Source: Salinibaculum litoreum (GTDB lineage: Archaea; Halobacteriota; Halobacteria; Halobacteriales; Haloarculaceae). Taken from it: a stretch of DNA of 64,000 bases. The stretch lies in the NCBI GenBank assembly GCA_009789175.1, contig CP046866.1:1736001-1800000 (forward strand), read 5' to 3'. This document shows positions 1 to 7,910 of the stretch, piece after piece. A program made the position numbers and the translations under genes. Under the pieces are notes generated by a model. It was given only the letters and a program-made list of their open reading frames with translations, searched no databases and was not told the origin of the DNA. How positions within the stretch are numbered: the stretch's first letter is position 1; each line of letters begins with the position of its first letter.

Positions 1-396
1 CTGCCCGGGGTCGCGGGCGCTGGTGTTCACCACAAAGGAAATCGTCGTCTGTTCGCCGGTATCGAGCGCGACTCTCTTCGAGGAGGTTACTGTCCCGACG
101 ACCTGCAGGTCAACGGTCTGCTCACCGGTGGTGTCGCCAGTGTTGTTGATGGTGGCCTCTATGGTCGCGCTGCGGTTGACCATCACACTGTCGGGTGATA
201 CCGACACAGATTCGATGACCATCGTCGAAGCCGACGGTTGCTGGTCAGGCGCTGGCGTCTCGGCAGATGGTGCTGGCGTGGCTGTCGTGTTGTTCGGTAC
301 CGCTGTCGCGTTGGCGTCCCCACCTGTAACCCCCGAGCACCCTGCGAGGAGTGCGAGCGCGAGGACGGCCGCGACGGACATCGCTGTCCGGTCCAT
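1..396 (-). CDS. Secreted lipoprotein, C-terminus beyond window edge
   Basis: The first 132 codons of a minus-strand gene that runs off the left edge are visible. The product begins with a short hydrophobic signal ending in LLAGC, a lipobox, so the mature protein is probably lipid-anchored on the outer face of the membrane. A low-complexity Ala/Pro/Thr linker follows (residues about 25-55), then a beta-rich stretch (VSVSPDSVMVNRSATIEATI) typical of CARDB/Ig-like extracellular domains in haloarchaea. The overlapping plus-strand frame is antisense. Function is unknown beyond extracytoplasmic location. Confidence 0.75.
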   Translation of the reverse strand, partial: MDRTAMSVAAVLALALLAGCSGVTGGDANATAVPNNTTATPAPSAETPAPDQQPSASTMVIESVSVSPDSVMVNRSATIEATINNTGDTTGEQTVDLQVVGTVTSSKRVALDTGEQTTISFVVNTSARDPGQ

Positions 397-516
397 TGGC
401 TCAGTGGTATCTGTTTGCTACGTTCCAGTACTTAAATTATATCGTTCGTGGATCGGAGTTGGAACTGTCAGAATAGAGGATGACTGCGACCAGAACGAAC
501 AACCAACGGCCGTGGT

Positions 517-774
517 TCAGAGAGAATCACGTGGTGGGTCAGCAGTCGGTGGGTTCACGAACAGCGCATCAACCAGCACCACCAGGCCAATTACTGCGCC
601 ACCAGCCACAGCGGTCAGCATCGACACTCCAGCGACAACGTGGACCAGTAGCGCTAGCACGAAGCCCAGTGGCACCAGCGCAAGCAACAGGTCGTACCGA
701 GACAATCCACTCAGCACCACGAGGAACCGTCTTGCCGTGTCGGTACGTCTCGGACTGGTACGACTGACCGCCAT
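517..774 (-). CDS. Small two-helix membrane protein
   Basis: The 85-residue product has an Arg-rich N-terminus followed by two hydrophobic helices (about residues 28-50 and 54-74) and a short acidic/Pro tail, so it should be an integral membrane protein. The ATG at 774 is preceded by a strong Shine-Dalgarno (AGGAGGTGA, 8 nt upstream), which supports this start. AT-rich sequence at about 800-825 could supply the promoter. No known family was recognised. Confidence 0.65.
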   Translation of the reverse strand: MAVSRTSPRRTDTARRFLVVLSGLSRYDLLLALVPLGFVLALLVHVVAGVSMLTAVAGGAVIGLVVLVDALFVNPPTADPPRDSL

Positions 775-1061
775 GTCTATGTCACCTCCTGTTTGAATAT
801 AGGTGGATTATCCTACTAAAAATTTACTCTGGTGACGTTTCCAGAAGGTACACTGTATTTTTTCTACGCATTACTGATGAATTCTCATAAGTTATGCATA
901 TGTTTTTTCACCAGAATCACCCGAGTGGAGTGTCGCTAGGATGTACAGACAATCAAGGCATACTGTCAGTGATTAAATGAAATCTCTGCACGGGGTTCAG
1001 ACGGGATGGTGAAATGAAACAGAGGATGGAGAAAGTCGAGGCGAAAAGTGTGAGAAACGAG

Positions 1062-1685
1062 TCAGTCGCTGGCACCGCCGCGGTTCGACCGGGAAGGCGG
1101 GGGGATACACTCGGTGGATGTCGGCGCTTCGGGCAACACACAGCGGTCAGGTTCCCGGTTGACGTGTGCGTACTGGTCCGGGGCGTTCGCGAGCGGGTGG
1201 GCAGGATTGCGGTCACTGGAGATTCGGGCGGCACGAACTTCTCCGAGTCCGTGAAGGCGTGCGCGGATACCTCGCCAGTGTAATCCTGTCTTCCCGGGGA
1301 CGGACACATCATGTGGAGCGGTCTGAGAGAGACCTCTGGATGCAAGCACCGAGGCGTTGACGTTGGCTGCAAGGTCGTCGTGATCGATAAGCACCCCAAC
1401 CCGTGCGTCCGACGGCGTACGAGCGGCAAGGACATCCAACCCGAGGTGCAACGCCCGATACTCGGCGACGTTGTTGTTTGGTGCCTCGTTGGGAACGGAG
1501 AGCCGCGTTACGCGCTCCCCATCCCGCGTTTCGATGACGACGCCGAGTCCGCCGCCGGACTCCCTGAACGAGCCATCTGTGGCGAGGTAGAAGTCACGGT
1601 GGTGTGTCCGCGGCGGATGGGCGATGTGTGGCGTCGGCGACTCGTCGAACAGGTCTCGTAATGACGGCCGGCCGTAAGCGGCCAT
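1062..1685 (-). CDS. rnhA: Ribonuclease HI family protein
   Basis: The 207-residue protein carries an RNase H fold. The first catalytic Asp is in ATDGSF (about residue 37), Gly-rich GGGLGVVIE follows, the catalytic Glu is in NNNVAEYRAL (about residue 75), and further acidic positions are in IDHDD (about 100) and SDRNPAHPLA (about 160). This matches haloarchaeal type 1 RNase H, which cleaves the RNA strand of RNA-DNA hybrids in the cytoplasm. The C-terminus (about residues 180-207) is low complexity. The start at 1685 gives a full N-terminus. Confidence 0.8.
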   Translation of the reverse strand: MAAYGRPSLRDLFDESPTPHIAHPPRTHHRDFYLATDGSFRESGGGLGVVIETRDGERVTRLSVPNEAPNNNVAEYRALHLGLDVLAARTPSDARVGVLIDHDDLAANVNASVLASRGLSQTAPHDVSVPGKTGLHWRGIRARLHGLGEVRAARISSDRNPAHPLANAPDQYAHVNREPDRCVLPEAPTSTECIPPPSRSNRGGASD

Positions 1686-1751
1686 ACATTCCGTTGGAAC
1701 GGGAGGGATAAATATATTGTCCGCAAACAGTCCCGGAGCATCGACGGACGG

Positions 1752-2183
1752 TCAAGAGTCACCGAGAACGTGAACCGTGACCTCGGGAGCATCTTCCGAT
1801 GTCGGCAACGAGAGTGACTCGCGGATGGCGGCCGTGGCTTCTGCCCGCCACTGGTCAAGAGCCTGCTCATGATACTGTCGATGATTTTCGACGGAGTAAG
1901 TCATGTCGGGGTCAGACCGGAGTTCGTCCTCGGTTTCGGGCGGGCGCGGATACGACGGTACGCTCTCATCCAGTAACTCTGTCGGAGGGATATGTATCGA
2001 GTCCGTCTCACCCTCCCCATCCTGCCGGACGTGAAGTCGAGCGCGCATCCGACCGCTAAAGGGTGGCGTTACCCGAAGCACCGCCGTCCTATCACTCGTC
2101 CGGTTGGTCTCGACTGCGGTGATAACATCCTCAGCGGTGACTGCAATCGACCTGATGACCGAGGGATTCGTGTTGGTCGACAT
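1752..2183 (-). CDS. Conserved haloarchaeal protein of unknown function
   Basis: The 143-residue product starts at the ATG at 2183 (MSTNTNPSV). The open frame extends farther upstream, but those codons encode a basic, Cys/Pro-rich stretch unlike the rest. The body has a beta-rich segment (VTPPFSGRMRARLHV), an acidic Pro-rich middle and a helical C-terminal part with YHEQALDQWRAEA. It resembles short single-domain haloarchaeal proteins without assigned function. It is co-oriented with rnhA, about 70 bp upstream. Confidence 0.6.
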   Translation of the reverse strand: MSTNTNPSVIRSIAVTAEDVITAVETNRTSDRTAVLRVTPPFSGRMRARLHVRQDGEGETDSIHIPPTELLDESVPSYPRPPETEDELRSDPDMTYSVENHRQYHEQALDQWRAEATAAIRESLSLPTSEDAPEVTVHVLGDS

Positions 2184-2541
2184 GCACGCCCATAGGTGAG
2201 GCCCATAGAAGACAATTCGGGACCGGAAGCATTCAGTTTTCGTCGACTGGCCGATGGTATTTAATCGGTGGGGGTCAAATCGGGAGTATGCAGACCGGGG
2301 AACGACCGTGGGCAACGCCAGCAGCGTGGGACCGTGGGCCGAGCACCGCCGCCCCTCACCCACTGCTGCAATCAGGAGACGGTTTCATTTCTAACACGTC
2401 TCACCATAACGCCTATTTTTACCCAGGTTCAGAATCACAAATGATAATAGCTGGGATGGATTTAATTGTGTCTTCAGAGCAACGGTGTAATGGTATCTCG
2501 CAGTGGGGGAAACAGATGCGACTGACAGGGCCGGAGTGGAC
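2184..2541. other. Intergenic region with promoter of the HalX gene
   Basis: This 358-bp stretch has no convincing gene. It lies between divergent genes and should hold both promoters. An AT-rich run with TATA-like GGATTTAATTG at about 2456-2466 lies upstream of the response regulator. The short frames here have neither haloarchaeal codon bias nor acidic products. Confidence 0.45.
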
Positions 2542-3108
2542 ATGACCGAGGAACAGACCATCCTCGTCGTCGACGACGAGCGTGACATCGCGGACCTCTA
2601 CACGACGTGGCTGGAAATGGAGCACGAGGTCCGGACCGCCTACGGTGGTGAGGAGGCACTTGAGAAGGTCGACGACGACGTTGACATCGTCTTTCTGGAC
2701 CGGCAAATGCCCAGCTACGCAGGCGACGAAGTACTCAGCATCATCCGCGACCGCGGGCTCGACTGCCGGGTCGTCATGGTCACGGCCGTAGACCCCGACT
2801 TCGACATCGTCGACATGCAATTCGACGACTACCTGACCAAACCCGTCATGCGCGAGGATCTCGATGACGCCGTCGAGACCATGCGCGAACGCGACGGCTA
2901 CGACGAGACCCTGCAAGAATACTTCGCGCTCACCTCGAAGAAGGCGACACTCGAAGCCGAGAAGACTCCCTCCGAACTCCAAGAGAACGAAGAGTACCAG
3001 GAGATGGTCGACCGCGTCGAGAAACTCAAACAGGAAGCGGACACGGCCGTTGCCAGTTTCGACGACGACTACGATTCACTCTTTCAGGAGTTCCCCGGCG
3101 GCGAATAA
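2542..3108 (+). CDS. HalX-domain response regulator
   Basis: The 188-residue protein is a CheY-like receiver followed by a HalX domain. The receiver shows the acidic pair D11/D12, phosphoacceptor D53 (FLDRQMP), T81 and K100 (LTKP). Residues 110-188 are an acidic helical HalX region (ALTSKKATLE, then a coiled-coil segment) found in haloarchaeal two-component proteins. It is presumably phosphorylated by a histidine kinase not in this window and has no recognisable DNA-binding domain. The ATG at 2542 is preferred because upstream codons lie outside the receiver fold. Its 3' end faces the provirus boundary. Confidence 0.88.
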   Translation: MTEEQTILVVDDERDIADLYTTWLEMEHEVRTAYGGEEALEKVDDDVDIVFLDRQMPSYAGDEVLSIIRDRGLDCRVVMVTAVDPDFDIVDMQFDDYLTKPVMREDLDDAVETMRERDGYDETLQEYFALTSKKATLEAEKTPSELQENEEYQEMVDRVEKLKQEADTAVASFDDDYDSLFQEFPGGE

Positions 3109-3285
3109 CCTCGTTGCAGGCGGGCAGGCTCGCGGATTGCTATGCTGGCAGCGCGATATCTCTTGGTAGTCTGGGACTGAGACATCACTGGTGTCGTCTC
3201 CATCGGTATGGGAGTCGGTTCGATAGTTGTCCCGACACCGAATGCACTGTCAGCGTTATCACTCTGCGCGCGGTTCCGTGAAGAA

Positions 3286-3302
3286 TGCCCGGGGAGGGCT
3301 CC
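3286..3302 (+). repeat. attL core, 17-bp copy of tRNA-Met 3' end
   Basis: TGCCCGGGGAGGGCTCC repeats exactly the T-arm/acceptor end of tRNA-Met at 41210-41226. The sequences diverge immediately on the right (ATACCC versus GAACCC), which fixes the crossover interval within these 17 bases. Confidence 0.9.
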
Positions 3303-3311
3303 ATACCCGAG

Positions 3312-3319
3312 CTTTACAT
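3312..3319 (+). promoter_or_regulatory. Integrase arm site overlapping int TATA
   Basis: CTTTACAT lies 9 bp inside attL and is the exact inverse of ATGTAAAG at 41191-41198, 11 bp inside attR. In the circular virus the two would flank the core as an inverted repeat, as integrase arm sites do. TTTACAT is also 27-33 bp upstream of the integrase ATG, the usual TATA distance for a leaderless haloarchaeal transcript. Confidence 0.55.
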
Positions 3320-3345
3320 GCCCGGCACCTCTCAGACGCCAGCAC

Positions 3346-4560
3346 ATGACCGACAACCCGGCCGGAGCGGTCAAGACAATGCGCGACCGCCTCCAGGACG
3401 AGCACTACGACATCAGCGAAGCCGACCGCCAGCTCCTCCTCGACCTCTCGGACACCATCCAGCTGATGGGGCCCTCGGAGTACAGTGACCACCGCCACGA
3501 GTTCCTGCTCCGCCGTGGGCTCATCCTCGCTAAGCAGGTCGGTGGCCTCGCCGACGCCGTCGACGACCGCGACGCAGCGGAAGACATCGTCCAGTGGATC
3601 AACACCGAACAGACTAGCAGCCCCGAGACGAACAAGGACTACCGCGTCGCCTTCCGGAGCATCGCGAAGATCGTCACTGAGGGCGACGAGTACCCCAACG
3701 CCGTCGAGTGGGTCCCCGGAGGCTACCCGGAAAATTACGACCCGGCGCCGGACCCCTCCGATATGCTTGGGTGGGACGAAGACATTCAGCCGATGCTGGA
3801 CGCCAGTCTCAACTCCCGCGACCGGGCACTGGTTGCTCTGGCGTGGGACCTCGGACCCCGTCCCGGCGAACTCTTCGACCTGACACCGGGAGACATCGTC
3901 GACCATGACTACGGCCTGCAGGTCACGTTGGACGGCAAGAACGGCCGGCGGTCGCCCGTCCTGGTCCCGTCGGTTCCCTACGTCCGCCGGTGGCTTGACG
4001 ATCATCCCGGCGGCGACAGCGACCCGTTGTGGTGCAAGCTGAGTACTCCAGAGAGTATCTCGAATAACCGTATCCGCGATGCACTGAAAGACGTCTCCGA
4101 CCGGGCCGACGTGACCAAACCCGTCACGCCGACGAACTTCCGAAAATCCTCGGCCAGCTACCTCGCCAGCCAGGGCGTCTCCCAAGCCCACCTCGAGGAA
4201 CACCACGGCTGGGTCCGTGGGTCGGACATCGCTGCCCGGTACATCGCCGTCTTCGACGATGCCAACGAGCGGGAGATTGCCCGCGCCCACGGCCTCGATG
4301 TCGAGGCCGACGAGCCCGACGACATCGGCCCTATCATCTGCCCGCGCTGCGAACAGAAGACCCCGCGAGAGAAGGACGCCTGCGTCTGGTGTGACCAGGC
4401 GCTGTCCCAGACTGCTGTCGAAAAGATCGAAGAGCAGCGACAGACGGCGATGCGAGACATGACTAGCGTCGACCAGGATGTCGCGGAGGCCATCGCGACC
4501 GTCGAGCAGGAGCTGGGGGACAACACCGGGCTCCGCATCGAGATTGTCGACGACGAGTGA
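3346..4560 (+). CDS. int: Tyrosine recombinase (provirus integrase)
   Basis: The 404-residue site-specific recombinase has an N-terminal SAM-like core-binding region (residues 1-130) and a catalytic domain with R172 (GPRPGEL), R266 (NFRKS), H287 (HHGW) and nucleophile Y299 (ARYI). The usual His of HxxR is replaced by Thr263. A C-terminal zinc ribbon (CPRCEQ...CVWC, about residues 335-355) and a short helical tail follow. The ATG at 3346 is chosen because the longer frame from 3208 would cross attL. It should catalyse integration into, and excision from, tRNA-Met. Confidence 0.92.
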   Translation: MTDNPAGAVKTMRDRLQDEHYDISEADRQLLLDLSDTIQLMGPSEYSDHRHEFLLRRGLILAKQVGGLADAVDDRDAAEDIVQWINTEQTSSPETNKDYRVAFRSIAKIVTEGDEYPNAVEWVPGGYPENYDPAPDPSDMLGWDEDIQPMLDASLNSRDRALVALAWDLGPRPGELFDLTPGDIVDHDYGLQVTLDGKNGRRSPVLVPSVPYVRRWLDDHPGGDSDPLWCKLSTPESISNNRIRDALKDVSDRADVTKPVTPTNFRKSSASYLASQGVSQAHLEEHHGWVRGSDIAARYIAVFDDANEREIARAHGLDVEADEPDDIGPIICPRCEQKTPREKDACVWCDQALSQTAVEKIEEQRQTAMRDMTSVDQDVAEAIATVEQELGDNTGLRIEIVDDE

Positions 4561-4564
4561 GCAC

Positions 4565-4729
4565 TCAGACATCGTACCCAGCCTCCCGAAGCGTTTCGAG
4601 GGCGTTCTCAGCGTACTTCGCATACTCAGCGTCCGAGTCGGCGATGGTCTGGAAGTGCTCATGGAGTTCGTACAGCTGGTCGAGTCGGTCGTCGCGGGGG
4701 TCATCCGCGGGATTAGTAGTAGCGCTCAT
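4565..4729 (-). CDS. Small acidic helical protein (54 aa)
   Basis: This is the last gene of the minus-strand early operon. It encodes 54 residues, strongly acidic and helical, with ELHEHFQTIADSDAEYAKYA in the middle. Its ATG overlaps the stop of the upstream zinc-finger gene (TGATG), which indicates translational coupling. Its own stop lies 5 bp from the convergent integrase stop. No family was recognised. Confidence 0.6.
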   Translation of the reverse strand: MSATTNPADDPRDDRLDQLYELHEHFQTIADSDAEYAKYAENALETLREAGYDV

Positions 4730-5049
4730 CAAAAATCAGCCTCCTGCAGGGAACGGGCGGGGTCGTTGCGGACCTCGCGAGCAGCGGCGTGCAGTTTGCC
4801 GCGGGCTCGCAGGTCGGGTGCCGGTGCAGTCACAGCCTCGAAGGAGTCACGACTGTGCCAGCGCTCTTCGAGGGACTTGGTGATCTGGCCGACGCCCTCA
4901 CAGAGGTTGCACTGATTGTTGCCGTGCATACACTGGTCGCGGGCATGGCAGATATCGTCATAGCACTCAACGTAGCGGCCGTCGCCGCCGCAGCGAGGGC
5001 AGGACCGCCAGTCGGCATCGTACCAGGGGGCGGGGTCGCGGAATCTCAT
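4729..5049 (-). CDS. DnaJ-like zinc-finger protein (106 aa)
   Basis: The 106-residue product starts at MRFRDPAP. It contains paired Cys motifs SCPRCGGDG (about residue 18) and CNLCEGVGQ (about 50), with more Cys/His between them (CYDDICHARDQCMHG). This spacing resembles the zinc-binding CxxCxGxG repeats of DnaJ. The C-terminal half is charged and helical. It may contact nucleic acid or protein. The start overlaps the preceding 28-residue gene by ATGA. Specific function is unknown. Confidence 0.65.
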   Translation of the reverse strand: MRFRDPAPWYDADWRSCPRCGGDGRYVECYDDICHARDQCMHGNNQCNLCEGVGQITKSLEERWHSRDSFEAVTAPAPDLRARGKLHAAAREVRNDPARSLQEADF

Positions 5050-5132
5050 GCGACGACCACCACCAGCGCGAGAGTGGCCATCACGAGCAGCCCGACCAGC
5101 AGCACAACGATGCCGGTGGTGGTTGGTCGCAT
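5046..5132 (-). CDS. 28-residue single-span membrane peptide
   Basis: A mini-gene encodes 28 residues, MRPTTTG followed by an unbroken hydrophobic helix (IVVLLVGLLVMATLALVVVV). Start and stop overlap both neighbours (TGATG upstream, ATGA downstream), exactly as elsewhere in this operon, which argues that it is translated. It could be a membrane-targeting or regulatory micropeptide; the role is not inferable. Confidence 0.55.
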   Translation of the reverse strand: MRPTTTGIVVLLVGLLVMATLALVVVVA

Positions 5133-6070
5133 CAGTCGCCACCTCCCTTGTACTGCGGCGCATCGATGACATCGCCGTACCTGTCGAGTGTGTGGACGAT
5201 GGTCCGCGCTCGGTCGCGCTCGATGCCGAGTTCGTCGGCGATCTCCCCGAGGTAGGGCTTCGGCCCAAGCGCCTCGATCAGGTCGTGGACGTCCTCGGCA
5301 GTCGCTTCACCCGGGAGGTCGATGTCGTCGTCAGCGTCGGTCGCGACGGCGCCGCCGTCAGCGCTAGCCTCCTGGTCCGCGTCGTTGAGGTCCTCGTCGA
5401 GTTCCTCGCCGATGCGGTGGTCTGCTTCGTCGCCGTCCTCCTGCTCGGCCCTGTCCTGCTCGCCGCCCTCGTCGATGTCCATGGAGTACAGCGTCCGCCG
5501 GGCGTCGTCGGGGTCCTCACGTGTCGCGATGAAGCCCTTGTCTTCGAGGGCGTTGAGCCGACTGTAAATGCCATCGTCTTGCCCGGTGACCGTCTGGAGG
5601 TCACTCGCCGCCTGCTCACCATGCTCGGCGAGCGCTTCGGCGACCTCGGCCTGGAGGTCAGTCAGGTTCTCGCGAACGGGGGCGGGGAGGCCATCGTAAT
5701 CACTGTCGTCGAGGTTGTCGTGGACGGCCTCGGCAGCAGCGGACACGTCAGGACCCCCGCCATTACCGCCCTGTTCTGTGTCGGTCGAGTCGACGGATTC
5801 CTGACCGTCCTCGTCGGCCTCGTTGCTCTCGTCCGGGTGTTCGTCGGCGGGAACGACCTCGTCGCCGTAGATGGACTGCGGGTCGCTCCCCGGCGTGGCC
5901 GTGAGACCGACGTACTCGTCGAGCGGGATGGCAACGTCCAGCTGGGCTTGCGCGTACTCGTCGCCGGCGAGGCAGTCCTCTTGGAGGCGCGCGTCGTTGA
6001 CGATCAGGCCGGCCTCGTCGAACGTCTCGACGAGGTGGGCCAGTCGGCGGGGGGCGTCAGCGAGGGTCAC
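5132..6070 (-). CDS. Protein with two winged-helix domains
   Basis: The 312-residue protein has an acidic low-complexity linker (about residues 60-110), a first winged-helix domain (about 125-200: DLQAEVAEALAEHGE, YSRLNALEDKGFI, RRTLYSM) and a second (about 255-308: EIADELGIERDRARTIVHTL, RYGDVIDAP). The first resembles MarR-type domains. Two DNA-binding modules in one chain suggest a viral transcription regulator able to bridge sites. It overlaps the upstream gene by 4 bp. The N-terminal 55 residues may be a separate interaction domain. Confidence 0.7.
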   Translation of the reverse strand: MTLADAPRRLAHLVETFDEAGLIVNDARLQEDCLAGDEYAQAQLDVAIPLDEYVGLTATPGSDPQSIYGDEVVPADEHPDESNEADEDGQESVDSTDTEQGGNGGGPDVSAAAEAVHDNLDDSDYDGLPAPVRENLTDLQAEVAEALAEHGEQAASDLQTVTGQDDGIYSRLNALEDKGFIATREDPDDARRTLYSMDIDEGGEQDRAEQEDGDEADHRIGEELDEDLNDADQEASADGGAVATDADDDIDLPGEATAEDVHDLIEALGPKPYLGEIADELGIERDRARTIVHTLDRYGDVIDAPQYKGGGD

Positions 6071-6297
6071 GCCGACGCACCCCCCTGCGGTTTCCGGATG
6101 ACACCATGGCGACCGGCACAGTCGAAACAGAGCTTCGAGTGCGGGTGGCCCTTGTCGACTACCTCACCGTTCCCGTATGGCTCGCGAGTCACGTCCTCGC
6201 TGTTAGCGTCGTACCGGCGGCCGCAGGCAGTGATGCCGAGGATAGCTTCAACATGCCAGCCAGGGTCGCCCAGATCGACGACATAGCCGGTCGTCAC
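6067..6297 (-). CDS. Small Cys-containing protein (76 aa, GTG start)
   Basis: The product starts at a GTG whose bases overlap the upstream TGA (GTGA), the operon's standard junction. Sequence features are a CGRRYD element near residue 25 and HPHSKLCFDCAGRHG near residue 60. These give three Cys and several His that could bind one zinc. It resembles small zinc-binding proteins common in haloarchaeal viruses. The frame extends farther upstream, but that would run deep into the preceding gene. Confidence 0.55.
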   Translation of the reverse strand: MTTGYVVDLGDPGWHVEAILGITACGRRYDANSEDVTREPYGNGEVVDKGHPHSKLCFDCAGRHGVIRKPQGGASA

Positions 6298-6530
6298 AAC
6301 GGTAGCACCTCCCAAATGCGAGCGGCGATGTCGTGCGGTCGACGGCCGTGCATCCACGGGTGTTCGACGCGGTCGTAGCTGTCGAGAACTGCGCGGATGT
6401 CAACCTCGTGGCGGCCCTCCGCGATGGAGTGGTTGGCCGCGGCATACGTTCGGCGGCTGTGCTCCCAAAGTGCTCCTGAAAGAGGGCCATCAGGCCTGTT
6501 GTCGCGGCGACGGATGGGCGTGGCCGTCAC
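6294..6530 (-). CDS. Small hypothetical protein (78 aa, GTG start)
   Basis: The GTG start at 6530 forms a GTGA overlap with the upstream gene. The 78-residue product is His/Arg-rich and helical (HSRRTYAAANHSIAEGRHEV, DSYDRVEHPWMHG). No domain was recognised. The longer open frame from 6617 was rejected because its added N-terminus is antisense-like, basic and Trp-rich, and overlaps the neighbour. Confidence 0.5.
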   Translation of the reverse strand: MTATPIRRRDNRPDGPLSGALWEHSRRTYAAANHSIAEGRHEVDIRAVLDSYDRVEHPWMHGRRPHDIAARIWEVLPL

Positions 6531-7435
6531 ACCTGACCACCACCCTCCAAGAAGCAGTCGAAGCACTGGTCCAGCCCGCCACCAGGACCGGGACAGCCCT
6601 CGACGCCGTGCTCGCACGTGGGGTCCTGGTCACCGACGCCAGCGAGCTGGCGGACCGTCCCAGCACCGTAGGGCTTGAACTCGGTGGGCGTCGCTGCGGC
6701 GCCGGAACTCTGGCCAGCGGGCCGGCCACCGTCGGTGGCGATCTGGTCATCGGGCTGGAGGTGCGGCGGGAGGTCCTCGAGGGACTCCCGGTCGACGCCC
6801 TCCATCACCAGACGGTTTTCGTTGTCGAAGCCGCAGGCCCGGCACTCGAACTCGACGATAAGGTGGTAGTCCTCACCGTCGAAGCTCGCAGTCTCGTCGT
6901 AGTCAGCGTCGGGGCGCATATCACCGCACTCACGGCAGGTCAGCAGCCCCGTCGCGCCCTGGACGTCAGCGTCGGCAGCGTCGGGATCGATTCGTCCGAA
7001 GGTCTCCCGTTGCCGACAGTCGTCCTTTTCGTGGAGGCGGAGCTTCGAGAGCGTCCGAAATGTCTCGCCGCAGGCATCGCACTCGTACTCGCCGCCGTCG
7101 GTGGCGACGGCACCCTCCTGGAGGTCAGCCAGCGTCATATCCGGAGCACAGCAGTCACAGAGGTTGCCTCGTGGCGGGTGCGTGACCGGCGCGCTGTTGG
7201 TCCGCTTTGCCTGCTTCAGATCATCACAGTGCTCGTCGACGTGCAGGTGTCGGCGGGCGGCGTTCGAGGCGGTCGCGTAGTACAGCCGCTCGACATCCTG
7301 GCCGCCGTCCGTCGCTGGTCGAAGCAAACTGGTCGAATGGAACTGGTCGTGGCTCTCCAGCGTGCGGTTGCACTCCTCGCGAGAACCGCGTTCGATGATG
7401 CCGCACTGCTTGCACTTGACTGCCCACCCGGACAT
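6527..7435 (-). CDS. Multi-zinc-finger protein (302 aa)
   Basis: The protein has repeated metal-binding motifs: CKQCG near residue 9, CDCC near 95, a C2H2-like unit ECDACGETFRTLSKLRLHEK near 120, CRECGD near 165, FECRACGFD near 195, and C/H pairs at the C-terminus (CEHGVEGCPG, CFDCFLEGG). This suggests a nucleic-acid-binding protein or scaffold. The ATG at 7435 overlaps the upstream stop (TGATG); an in-frame GTG at 7438 is an equally placed alternative. It is the largest early-operon protein after the double winged-helix regulator. Confidence 0.65.
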   Translation of the reverse strand: MSGWAVKCKQCGIIERGSREECNRTLESHDQFHSTSLLRPATDGGQDVERLYYATASNAARRHLHVDEHCDDLKQAKRTNSAPVTHPPRGNLCDCCAPDMTLADLQEGAVATDGGEYECDACGETFRTLSKLRLHEKDDCRQRETFGRIDPDAADADVQGATGLLTCRECGDMRPDADYDETASFDGEDYHLIVEFECRACGFDNENRLVMEGVDRESLEDLPPHLQPDDQIATDGGRPAGQSSGAAATPTEFKPYGAGTVRQLAGVGDQDPTCEHGVEGCPGPGGGLDQCFDCFLEGGGQV

Positions 7436-7701
7436 CACTCGTCACCTCCCGCAGCGATGGGACCGGCATAGCGGCGTCTCCGAGCACCACACTCGGGGCA
7501 CGCGTTGGTACCATCGTGCTCGTAGACTGTCCCGCACGAGGTGCACTCGAACGGTTTGGAATCGGTTGCGCTGTCAACCGAGTCAGAGTTGGTGTCGTCT
7601 GCCGGAACGCCGTAGTAGTCCTTCTGGTGGTCGGCGTCTCCACAGGTCCGGCACTTCCGGCCCTGGCAGGGCATCCCGCACTTCGCACAGGGCATCGTCA
7701 C
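7435..7701 (-). CDS. Double zinc-ribbon protein (88 aa)
   Basis: Two ribbons are visible: MPCAKCGMPCQGRKCRTCG at the N-terminus and FECTSCGTVYEHDGT...CPECGARRRR at the C-terminus, joined by an acidic linker. The GTG start overlaps the previous stop by GTGA. The basic tail suggests nucleic-acid contact. It probably works with the other small zinc proteins of this operon; function is otherwise unknown. Confidence 0.62.
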   Translation of the reverse strand: MTMPCAKCGMPCQGRKCRTCGDADHQKDYYGVPADDTNSDSVDSATDSKPFECTSCGTVYEHDGTNACPECGARRRRYAGPIAAGGDE

Positions 7702-7910
7702 CGCACCTCTTCTGGGTCGATGGTCGTGTCCGAGACGATGAACTCCGGCGAGGTGACGCAGACATCGTCGCCGGCGTCAACGAGGTCGTCGGCATTGCAG
7801 AGGACGGTCTGCCCGCCCAGCGTCTGGATGCTGACGACCCGCTTGCCGGCCCGCGTGTCACCACGCTCACCGGCGAGACGTTCGAGCGCGCGTGCGACCG
7901 TGTCGCGCAT
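7698..7910 (-). CDS. Small acidic protein (70 aa)
   Basis: The 70-residue product has an N-terminal amphipathic helix (RDTVARALERLAGE) and a beta-rich remainder (VVSIQTLGGQTVLCNADDLV). The ATG overlaps the PadR-like gene's stop (TGATG). No family was recognised. Confidence 0.5.
   Translation of the reverse strand: MRDTVARALERLAGERGDTRAGKRVVSIQTLGGQTVLCNADDLVDAGDDVCVTSPEFIVSDTTIDPEEVR

Noticed and set aside
3208-3345. Upstream extension of the integrase from 3208
   Set aside because: It would cross the attL core and encode a Cys/Pro-rich segment; the ATG at 3346 is correctly spaced from the TATA-like site.
3259-4704. Long minus-strand open frame (481 codons) opposite the integrase
   Set aside because: It mirrors the integrase codons; high GC third positions keep the antisense frame open, and the product has no domain.
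5048-6286. Plus-strand frame of 412 codons
   Set aside because: Antisense to the double winged-helix gene, whose neighbours all overlap in an orderly operon.
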